Positions 8,278 to 15,093 of a stretch of 22,814 nt of DNA are shown in pieces. This DNA comes from DATDCV01 sp036524155 (GTDB taxonomy: Bacteria; Verrucomicrobiota; Verrucomicrobiia; Limisphaerales; UBA8199): positions 1 through 22,814 of the forward strand of contig DATDCV010000584.1 in assembly GCA_036524155.1 (NCBI GenBank), given 5' to 3'. The notes beneath the pieces are model-generated. The model was not told where the DNA came from. It searched no databases and saw nothing but the letters and a program-made list of their open reading frames with translations. Every line of letters starts with the position of its first letter. Position 1 is the stretch's first letter. The position numbers and the translations under genes were made by a program.

Positions 8278-9594
8278 TCAAGGCAGCGCCGGCCCCAGCA
8301 CGACGCGAAAGCCAATGCCGAAACTCATGAAGTCCGGGACGTTGAAGTTGCGGTCGGCCGGTCGGGAGTCGCCGGCGGCAAAGTGCCAACTGCCGCCACG
8401 CATCACGCGGCTAGTGCCGGTAGACGCACCTGCGGGGTCCGTTACTGCCCCGCCCGGATATGGACCATACCAATCCGCGCACCATTCCCACACATTGCCG
8501 GACATGTCGTAGATACCCCAGGGGTTGGGTTTCTTCCCGCCCACATCGTGAGCGGCGCCGCCGCTGTCTCCCGCAAACCATGCATAGTCCGGCAGAATCG
8601 TATAGGTGAGGTCATCTCCGAAGGGGAATCTGGTCGTAGTCCCCGCGCGCGCTGCGCACTCCCACTCCGCTTCCGTGGGTAGTCGGTATTCGTAGCCGGC
8701 GGGCACTCGGCCGGCGGCCCGTTCCCGCAGCGTCAGGCGCACGCAATAAGTGACTGCGTCAAACCAGGCCACCTGCTCAACCGGCTGGTTCGTGTCACCG
8801 TTAAAGGTCGAATGGTTGGTGCCGATCACCGCGGTGTATTCCTCCTGTGTCACTTCGTATCGTTCGATCCAATAGCCGCGGGTAAACGTGACCTGTGTCT
8901 GCGGACTCTCGTCAGGCGACCGGTCGAACTCGGTGACCGGGCTCCCCATCGTGAAGGTGCCCGGGTTTACCCAGGCCCATCGAGCCGGGTCCGGTCCCGG
9001 GGCTGAGAGGGCCATCGAGCGGTAGACCCGCATCCCCACCGGGGCGCTGGAATCGATCAGGACAGAAGGGCTGTCGCCGAGGATGATGTTGGTCAGCGTG
9101 ACCCACTGGTTGGTATCCCCGAGAGCGTCGGTGTATTGCACCTTCTGAGCCTCCCCGGCCGGTCCGCTGATGGTCAACTTGGCGACCATGCCGAGGGTCA
9201 GCCCGGCAGGGATTACCGGCGGGGGCGGTGGCTCGACCGCAACCACAGGCGCCTCGGTATATCCTGCGCCCGGCAGCACAACGACGATCACGCTCACCAC
9301 CCCGCTGCTAACCTGGGCGAGGGCGCTCGCACCTGAACCGCCGCCACCCACCAGCGTAACGTTGGGCGGCGCGGCATACCCCGATCCGCCGTCGGTGACC
9401 GTGATGCCGGTCAGCGAACCATTAGCGACAGTGGCTACCGCAGTAGCCGCTCGTTGAGCCTGTGCTCCCAGGCACCAGGCCAGGGTTAGCATGAGTGTTA
9501 ACAGGTTGAGCGTCCGGCCTCGAGCTCCGATTACCAGGGTCCAACCTGAGTGAATGAAGGATTGTTCTTCGATTTGGCAGTCTATTTGTTTCAT
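8278..9594 (-). CDS. Secreted SUMF1/formylglycine-generating-enzyme-like protein, probably without FGE activity
   Basis: About 438 residues in four parts. (1) A long N-terminus ends in a signal peptide (LNLLTLMLTLAWCLGAQA, cut near 46). (2) Two Gly-rich repeats (about 55-125, containing GSGYAAPPNVTLVGGGGSGA and the weaker GAGYTEAPVV) lead into a poly-proline linker. (3) A small domain (about 140-196) has QYTDALGDTNQWVTLTNI and ends RVYRSM. (4) The FGE-sulfatase domain (about 200-438) has WVNPGTFTMGSP, YEVTQEEY, YRLPTEAEWECAARAG, GNVWEWCADWYG and MRGGSWHF. True FGE enzymes have two cysteines shortly after the G-G-S-W/Y motif; here the stretch is GGSWHFAAGDSRPADRNFN, with none. Formylglycine formation is therefore unlikely and a binding or structural role likelier. 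The start is ATG at 9594, overlapping the VOC stop as ATGA, with GGGAC upstream. A secreted protein amid cytoplasmic transferases is unusual. Confidence 0.88.
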   Translation of the reverse strand: MKQIDCQIEEQSFIHSGWTLVIGARGRTLNLLTLMLTLAWCLGAQAQRAATAVATVANGSLTGITVTDGGSGYAAPPNVTLVGGGGSGASALAQVSSGVVSVIVVVLPGAGYTEAPVVAVEPPPPPVIPAGLTLGMVAKLTISGPAGEAQKVQYTDALGDTNQWVTLTNIILGDSPSVLIDSSAPVGMRVYRSMALSAPGPDPARWAWVNPGTFTMGSPVTEFDRSPDESPQTQVTFTRGYWIERYEVTQEEYTAVIGTNHSTFNGDTNQPVEQVAWFDAVTYCVRLTLRERAAGRVPAGYEYRLPTEAEWECAARAGTTTRFPFGDDLTYTILPDYAWFAGDSGGAAHDVGGKKPNPWGIYDMSGNVWEWCADWYGPYPGGAVTDPAGASTGTSRVMRGGSWHFAAGDSRPADRNFNVPDFMSFGIGFRVVLGPALP

Positions 9595-10040
9595 TTGTCC
9601 CGTTCCAAAACTGTCTCGAGCTCGCCCGCTCCCCACCCCCGCTTTTCGCAAGTGTCGATCACTTCGATATTGAGATTGTTACCCGCCAGAAGGAACGCAA
9701 TCGGGTCATTGTTAAAGGCCTCACCCGGCTGAGGCGGCACAAGCAGCTTTGCTCCCTGTTCCTGGAGCCGCGGGATTTCCGCGTCCATATCGGCGCACCG
9801 GAAGCACAGGTGGTGTAGCCCGCCACCCCTGCGCGCGGCCTGAAAGGCCGGCGAATCGGGCCCTGAGGGTTCGATTAATTTCACCGTCAGGGAGCCCGGC
9901 TTGGAAAGAAAGACCACCCTGACCTTCTGGCGCGTGTTCAAAACAATGTCCGAATTCACGCGGTAACCAAACAACACTTCCCACCTCTGGATGGCCTGTT
10001 CCAGTGAAGGCACCACGATCCCGATGTGATCGATGATCAT
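9591..10040 (-). CDS. VOC-superfamily (glyoxalase/methylmalonyl-CoA epimerase-like) protein
   Basis: 149 residues with one glyoxalase-fold unit of two beta-alpha-beta-beta-beta modules. It opens MIIDHIGIVVPSLEQAIQRW with a metal-ligand-like His at 5. The middle holds GGGLHHLCFRCADMDAEIPR with a His pair near 80, and the end NNLNIEVIDTC supplies the glutamate expected as the last ligand. The pattern is closest to methylmalonyl-CoA epimerases, but VOC folds also serve in isomerases, dioxygenases and resistance proteins. The start is ATG at 10040, preceded by GAGGTG; upstream in-frame codons would run into the FemAB gene. It sits 7 bp after FemAB paralogue B, and its stop overlaps the SUMF1-like start by 4 bp. 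A VOC protein between two FemAB paralogues hints at a small-molecule step feeding them, but this is speculation. Confidence 0.85.
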   Translation of the reverse strand: MIIDHIGIVVPSLEQAIQRWEVLFGYRVNSDIVLNTRQKVRVVFLSKPGSLTVKLIEPSGPDSPAFQAARRGGGLHHLCFRCADMDAEIPRLQEQGAKLLVPPQPGEAFNNDPIAFLLAGNNLNIEVIDTCEKRGWGAGELETVLERDK

Positions 10041-10047
10041 CCGCACC

Positions 10048-10938
10048 TCACTTGGCGGGCTCCGGCGCGCTCCACTCGCCCGTCTCAACTCCAGCGGCCG
10101 CGCCGGGACGCCGCGCGTCGGCTTCCTCGCCGTTCGCTTCCGGGGAGCGCTGGCAACCGCCGATTTGCGGTTTCCGGAGACGCGCCTTCACCTTGCTCAG
10201 CACCGCCGCCGCCGTGAGCACGACTCTGCCTTTGAAAGAGAGAATCTGCTCGCAGTTGTACTCGCGCACCACCTGTCCGCCGAACCCCGCCTTGAATTGG
10301 TTAATATCGAGCAGCGCCTTGTCAGTGTTCCCAGGGTACCACCCGCCGAAATCGAAGTATTTTAGCCCGCGCTCTTGGTGCCGCAGCATATCGCACCAGA
10401 AAAGGTAGCGATTCGCCCGGCCCATGGCGTTCCGCGCGGCGCTGTCAGCCACCAACTGGTAAAGTGACGCCGCGTGCAGCAGGCAACTGCGCCTGGAATC
10501 ACGATAATAGACGTGATAGGCCAGCGGCTCGCCTTGAGCATTCGCAGCCAGCGACAGCTCAAGGCAACCGTCCACCGCCAAGCGGTCCAACAGCGCGCGG
10601 TCCAGCGACGGCAGGCCTTTGATGGCGGCAAAGCGCTCGTAGATCTCCTCGAAACGATCGAGCGTCGCCACGTCGGGCGCTTCCCGGCACTCACACCGGA
10701 CCTTGTCCTTGTCGCGAGCGCGCCTGATTTTGTATGTCGTGGAACCACTCATTTGCCCCAGTAGTTCGTCCGGGGGTTGAGTCAGGTCCAGCAGCCGCGT
10801 GTAAAAGGACTCGCACCGGGCCCCCGGGATTGGGCGCGGACTCTGCCGGTAGAAGATCCAGTCGACCGGGGTCCGCTCCGGTTCGTGGTCATACCACACC
10901 TCACCGCGAACGAGAAAACGTGATTGGTAAATGTGCAT
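10048..10938 (-). CDS. FemAB/GNAT-type transferase, paralogue B
   Basis: 296 residues starting MHIYQSRFLVRGEVWYDHEP, matching paralogue A (7430-8272) nearly residue by residue at both ends: M-x-I-Y-x-S-R-F-L-x-R-G-E-V-W, then FDFGGWYPGNTD and FKAGFGGQVVREYNCEQ. Centre strands include LSLAANAQGEPLAYHVYYRD and a helix with NAMGRANRYLFWCDMLRH. The fold is that of FemAB/Acetyltransf_6 enzymes, which add amino-acid or acyl groups to cell-surface precursors. The C-terminal about 40 residues (rich in Glu, Ala, Pro, Gly) are absent from paralogue A and look disordered. The start is ATG at 10938 with CGGAG about ten bases upstream. It lies 17 bp after the CapK-like gene, which may supply an activated substrate. 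Confidence 0.85.
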   Translation of the reverse strand: MHIYQSRFLVRGEVWYDHEPERTPVDWIFYRQSPRPIPGARCESFYTRLLDLTQPPDELLGQMSGSTTYKIRRARDKDKVRCECREAPDVATLDRFEEIYERFAAIKGLPSLDRALLDRLAVDGCLELSLAANAQGEPLAYHVYYRDSRRSCLLHAASLYQLVADSAARNAMGRANRYLFWCDMLRHQERGLKYFDFGGWYPGNTDKALLDINQFKAGFGGQVVREYNCEQILSFKGRVVLTAAAVLSKVKARLRKPQIGGCQRSPEANGEEADARRPGAAAGVETGEWSAPEPAK

Positions 10939-10955
10939 CGTTCAGAATCTCCGCG

Positions 10956-12293
10956 CTACGCCAGCAACTCCGAAATCGTGTAACGGAACTTTCCGGACGG
11001 GTGAGGCCGCAGCTCGGACACGAACTCAAAATCAACCCGGCAATCGGAACCCATCACCAGGCGCGCTTTGGCGGCAATCTCATCAAGTTCACCACGCGGC
11101 GGCTCGCCGTTGGCCCTGACCAACCGGAACAGGACCTGGTCAGGGCTCTTCTGGACTACCTGGAATTTCCGGACCCAGGGGCGGAAATAGAGCAGGTGGG
11201 TGAAATACTCGCCGTCAACCAAGGTCTGGTCGCGGGTCCTGAATACGTCCACGTTGCGTCCCGAAACCCGTTTCAGCACCTGCGGGCCTGGACTGCCGCC
11301 GGTCGGATAGGCCATCAGCGCGCCCCGATCGCCAATCCAGTAACGGACCAGTGGCATCGCATAATTCGTCAGGCAGGTGATCACGATGTTCCCTTCGTTG
11401 CCCGGCTCGACGGGCAGGCCCTGCTCGTCCAGGATCTCGACGAAGTTGCCCCAAGGCGCGACCCACAGGCCCTCAACCCCAGGAAGCTCGCAGGCCACGT
11501 CGCTCACCTCCCGCGACCCGTACAAATTATAGACCGGGCAACCGAACACGCGCGCGATCTGGTCCCGCATGAAGGGATAAAGGGTGCCGGCTGAAGTAAC
11601 GACGGCGTGCTGAGGCTCGAGCGCGACGCCTTCCTGTTCGATGAATCGAGCCAGCTCGTAGGCCGCTTGCGCATACGAAAGAATCATTCGCGGCCGCGTC
11701 CGGTTCAGCACCTCGACATATTGACGCATACGTTGCGGCGACATGCGAAACGCGTTAAGCCAGGTGGTGCTTATGAGCCAGTTGAAGAACTGGGCCCGGC
11801 GGGAATCGGCGCCTCCTTCGATGTCGCGCTCTGAACCCCAAAGCCGGACCATAGGCTGGCCCACGTCACAGCCGATCAGGGAAAAGAATAACAGGCTAAT
11901 ACCTTTGCTGCGGTCTTCGTACTCCCGGTCCTGGACCAACCGAACCGGCTCGCCGGTCGAACCGCCCGAAGTGTTGTAGCTCCATCTCCGGCGCGCCAGG
12001 TCGCGGGATTCCAGGTCTTTCTGCCGGGACCGAATCTTCTCCTTGGTTAACACCGGAAGCCGCCGCAGGTATTCCCGCGGGTCGGCGTCGCCCATTTCAC
12101 CGGCAGCCTCCAGCAGCTCGGCGTAGTACGGCACGGCGCCCCGGCAATGCACGAGCAATCGTACGAGGGCTTCCTCCGTAACCTCGGCGCCAAGCCCGCG
12201 CTGGTGCTCCCGCCGATACCGTCTCAAAAAGGACGGGAAGCCGTAGCCGCGCAACCCGGCATACGACAAGTAGGTTGTCTTCCTCCAATTCAT
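10956..12293 (-). CDS. CapK/PaaK-like AMP-forming ligase (adenylate-forming enzyme)
   Basis: About 445 residues of the phenylacetate-CoA ligase/CapK branch of adenylating enzymes, which activate a carboxylate with ATP, often handing it to CoA. The nucleotide-binding motif is WSYNTSGGSTGEPVRL (about 105-118). YNLYGSREVSDVACELPG near 255-272 matches the Y-G-x-x-E motif. ITCLTNYAMPLVRYWIGDRG contains the usual R-Y-x-x-G-D step, and the C-terminal swinging domain ends SGKFRYTISELLA, with a Lys where the catalytic lysine is expected. CapK-like proteins recur in capsule and exosortase-A-linked polysaccharide clusters; none I know of has a settled substrate. The start is ATG at 12293, 37 bp after the CapA-like gene; an upstream ATG at 12437 lies inside that gene. 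The ribosome-binding site is weak. Confidence 0.88.
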   Translation of the reverse strand: MNWRKTTYLSYAGLRGYGFPSFLRRYRREHQRGLGAEVTEEALVRLLVHCRGAVPYYAELLEAAGEMGDADPREYLRRLPVLTKEKIRSRQKDLESRDLARRRWSYNTSGGSTGEPVRLVQDREYEDRSKGISLLFFSLIGCDVGQPMVRLWGSERDIEGGADSRRAQFFNWLISTTWLNAFRMSPQRMRQYVEVLNRTRPRMILSYAQAAYELARFIEQEGVALEPQHAVVTSAGTLYPFMRDQIARVFGCPVYNLYGSREVSDVACELPGVEGLWVAPWGNFVEILDEQGLPVEPGNEGNIVITCLTNYAMPLVRYWIGDRGALMAYPTGGSPGPQVLKRVSGRNVDVFRTRDQTLVDGEYFTHLLYFRPWVRKFQVVQKSPDQVLFRLVRANGEPPRGELDEIAAKARLVMGSDCRVDFEFVSELRPHPSGKFRYTISELLA

Positions 12294-12330
12294 TTTCGGG
12301 CTTTCGAGCCCAACTTCCGTCAGTTCCAGT

Positions 12331-13473
12331 TCAGTTCTCTTCCAGGTATTGATCCAACGCCTGCAGGAAGACCTCCCGGTTGGTGTCAGACACGACGCAG
12401 TTCTTGATCTCACGGAGCCGCTGCTTTCCGTGCACATGCCTTACGATCCCGCCCGTTTGATTAAGCCGGCGCAACAGCCGCCCGTGCCCCAAAACAAAAC
12501 TCATTAGAGAATGCCGCTGCCGCTGACAGAATTGCTCCCAGGACCGCGCCACGAACGCATCATCCAGGATCGCCCTCGAGCGCTCGGCCAACGCTTCCAG
12601 GAACAGGCGCTCGCGTTCGGGCGGCATTCGCCGCGCCCCCGGAGGCGGGTCGGATTGAGTGTAGGTGACCGGTTGCCAGTTCGCGCTAAGGTCGGAGGAT
12701 ATCGCCAGCCGGATCAAAAAACCCTCGTGCCAGCCACCGTCTCTCCCCGACGAATCGGAGATCAGATTTCCCTGGCCGTAGACGATATGGCCACGACCGT
12801 AGGCTTCGAACGCCCCCGCGCAGTGAGAATGCTGACACACCACCAACCCGGCCCCCTGGTCGACCAGGAACCGGCACACTTTCCGGAGGCGCGGGCTGGG
12901 AAACGGGTAATATTCCGCGCCGTCGTGGAGCAGGACGATTGAAAAATCCACATCCTCTCTGAGGCGGTTGAGCGTTCGGGCGCAATCAATCAGGTCCATC
13001 GGGTTTGCGCCGGGACAGCGCGCGGTGGCGATCGACCACTCCTGCTCTGAAGCTCCGACCAGCCCGATCCGCAGCGGTCCCGCGTTCACCACCAGCGCCC
13101 GACCGGCTTCCTCCAGGTTCCGGCCGGCCCCGAAGGTTTGTATGCCGGCCGTGGCGCAGACCCGAAGCGTGTTTTCCAGGCCGGCCGCCCCGTGATCCAG
13201 GATGTGATTGTTGGCCAGTCCCAGGCACCGGATGTGACTGCGCGCGATGCCCTCGACGGCTTCGCTCGCGCCCTCCAGCACCGGCCCGGTTTTGGGGATG
13301 GGGCTCTTCCGCTCGACCAGCGGGCACTCCAGGTTCGCCACCGCAAGATCGGCGGCCTCAAACTCCTCGAGCAAATCATGGAACAAAGCGCGGGCGTCGC
13401 CGTTGCAGAAATATTCGGCGTTAGCGTTGGTGGGGCATAAATCCCCGCCGATCAGAATCCTCGTTTCCGCCAT
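12331..13473 (-). CDS. CapA-family (PGA_cap) metallophosphatase-fold protein
   Basis: 380 residues. Motifs of the CapA/PgsA fold appear in order: ILIGGDLCPT (G-D at about 10-11), AVANLECPL (N-x-E at about 47-49), GLANNHILDHGAAGLENT (N-N-H and D-H at about 88-94), FGAGRNLEEA, and VVCQHSHCAGAFEAYGRGHI with IVYGQGNLI. These Asp, Asn, His and Glu residues line the metal site of the calcineurin-like fold. The family was named for poly-gamma-glutamate capsule synthesis but also occurs in other capsule and exopolysaccharide loci. There is no signal peptide or membrane anchor, so it appears cytoplasmic. The last roughly 110 residues, rich in Arg and Leu, lie beyond the core. The start is ATG at 13473, 46 bp after the flippase gene, with CGGGGCG upstream. 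No poly-glutamate synthase (CapB/PgsB) is nearby, which argues against a poly-glutamate role here. Confidence 0.88.
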   Translation of the reverse strand: MAETRILIGGDLCPTNANAEYFCNGDARALFHDLLEEFEAADLAVANLECPLVERKSPIPKTGPVLEGASEAVEGIARSHIRCLGLANNHILDHGAAGLENTLRVCATAGIQTFGAGRNLEEAGRALVVNAGPLRIGLVGASEQEWSIATARCPGANPMDLIDCARTLNRLREDVDFSIVLLHDGAEYYPFPSPRLRKVCRFLVDQGAGLVVCQHSHCAGAFEAYGRGHIVYGQGNLISDSSGRDGGWHEGFLIRLAISSDLSANWQPVTYTQSDPPPGARRMPPERERLFLEALAERSRAILDDAFVARSWEQFCQRQRHSLMSFVLGHGRLLRRLNQTGGIVRHVHGKQRLREIKNCVVSDTNREVFLQALDQYLEEN

Positions 13474-13519
13474 AAACGCCCCGCGTATTCTTGGGGTTTT
13501 CCGTGTCGCGTCTTTCGAC

Positions 13520-15085
13520 TCAGCCCTTGAGGAAGGGAACCATCTTGCGCACCATCTTGCGCTCGTCCACCGACAGGATGAACCGGTAAACCACCATGCC
13601 GTAGAGAGCAGAAACGGCGGCGCTGGCCAGCACAAGCTGGCTCCAGCCGGCAATTGGCTGCGCCCACAGGACTCCGCGGCAAACCACAACGGTGACAGCA
13701 GTCACTCCCACAATGAGCGCCAGTTCCCGGAAAAATATCCCGGAGGTTTTTCCCAGCACGTGCGCGCCGTAAATGGGAGTGAAAAGGACATTCTTAACAG
13801 TGAGCATGATCGCGCCGGCCCCAGCGATTCCGTAAAGACCCCAGTGCATCGGTCCCGCCAGCAGCAGCGCCAGACCCAGGTTGGCCAGGCCCATCACCAG
13901 GGTGACCAGGCCGGGGACTTTCACCCGGTTAGTGGCGAGCTGCAGCCCCAGCAAAGGCAGGATAGGCACATTAATGCACAGATGCGCCGCCATCAGGAAC
14001 AGCAACGGGTGCAAACCGCTGAACCCCAGTCCCAGCCACAGGCGGAGCACCGGTTCAGCGAAACCGCACAACAGCGAGATCGGCAGTGCCAACATCAACC
14101 CCAGGCACTTCACTGTCCGCGCCAGATAGGTCATCAATCCGTCGAGGTCGCGCCGCGCGTAGTAATACAACACCGTCGGCGAAAACACCGCGCCAATCGT
14201 GCTGCCCAGGGTGCGGATCAGCAGCGGGAGCTGCAGCACCGCCGCGTAACGGCCGCCTTGCTCCGCGCCAAACAGGCGGTTCGCCACCAGCAAATCGATG
14301 CTCAGGTAAAGAATCGCGCCGACGTGATTGATCACCACCCAGCCCCCGGTGCCCGTCAACTCACGCAGGATCCCCCAGTCGAAATGCCGCAAGTTCACCC
14401 GCAAACTCGGCGTCAGCACCCGCCACAACCAGACCGCGCCTGCCGCGGAAACCACCGTGCCGGTAAAGATCCCAAAACCGACAAAATTGATGCTCGGCGA
14501 CAGGGCGTAGAACAGCGCAACCACCAGGCCAACCCGCACCAGGACCTCGCCGACCGCCACGACATTGCGCAGGTCAAACCGGTTGCGGCAGAACGACGAC
14601 ACATCAAAGGGAGTTTTTATCTCGTTGAGCAAGAACGCCGCGGTGGTGGCCGCAAAGAGCCACCGCGCCTGAATTTCGAACCCCTCGGGCACCCGGATGA
14701 GATGCTCAACGAACGCAACGCCCAGGGTTGCGGGAACCAGCAGGAACCCCGTCAAAACGATGCTCCCCCAGAACGACGTGTTAAAGATCCGGTTGGCTCG
14801 CTCCTGATCTCCCTGTTCGAACGCAATAGTCAGGTAACGGCCGACGGCGGAATTCAGCCCCAGGGTTATGAGAGCCATGTACGAGGTTATCGAGCTGGCG
14901 AGCGGGATCAGGCCATACGCCGCCGGACCCAGTTTCCGCACCAGAAACGGCACGTACCAGGCGCCGACAACAATGCTCAGACCCAATTGGCCCACATTGC
15001 TGACCAGGTTGATGCCAAAGCGCCCGGGTTGCGCTTTGGTCACACCTGATGGCGCCGCTACAATTGCTGTGCCGATGCTGCCCAT
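13520..15085 (-). CDS. Wzx-type polysaccharide flippase (MOP superfamily)
   Basis: About 522 residues with roughly twelve to fourteen hydrophobic helices. The first region (INLVSNVGQLGLSIVVGAWY, then VPFLVRKLGPAAYGLIPLAS) is the standard opening of polysaccharide transporters of the MATE/MOP type: a helix, then a 'P-F-L-x-R-x-L-G-x-x-x-Y-G' turn. The family moves undecaprenyl-linked repeat units from the cytoplasmic to the periplasmic leaflet. The chosen start is ATG at 15085, 8 bp after the Wzc-like stop, with AAGGCAAGG upstream; a longer in-frame ORF would run into that gene. The C-terminus ends in a short basic tail. With Wzc-like and Wzy-like neighbours, this sets the pathway as Wzx/Wzy-dependent rather than ABC-transporter or synthase-dependent. 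Confidence 0.92.
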   Translation of the reverse strand: MGSIGTAIVAAPSGVTKAQPGRFGINLVSNVGQLGLSIVVGAWYVPFLVRKLGPAAYGLIPLASSITSYMALITLGLNSAVGRYLTIAFEQGDQERANRIFNTSFWGSIVLTGFLLVPATLGVAFVEHLIRVPEGFEIQARWLFAATTAAFLLNEIKTPFDVSSFCRNRFDLRNVVAVGEVLVRVGLVVALFYALSPSINFVGFGIFTGTVVSAAGAVWLWRVLTPSLRVNLRHFDWGILRELTGTGGWVVINHVGAILYLSIDLLVANRLFGAEQGGRYAAVLQLPLLIRTLGSTIGAVFSPTVLYYYARRDLDGLMTYLARTVKCLGLMLALPISLLCGFAEPVLRLWLGLGFSGLHPLLFLMAAHLCINVPILPLLGLQLATNRVKVPGLVTLVMGLANLGLALLLAGPMHWGLYGIAGAGAIMLTVKNVLFTPIYGAHVLGKTSGIFFRELALIVGVTAVTVVVCRGVLWAQPIAGWSQLVLASAAVSALYGMVVYRFILSVDERKMVRKMVPFLKG

Positions 15086-15093
15086 ACCTTGCC

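Noticed and set aside
7250..8512. A 420-codon plus-strand open frame
   Set aside because: It spans the complement of three well-supported genes and has no recognisable domain.
13247..15049. A 600-codon open frame on the plus strand
   Set aside because: It lies antisense to the flippase gene and the CapA 5' end. Its product is Gln/Arg/His-rich without family motifs, as expected from the complement of a GC-rich membrane-protein gene.
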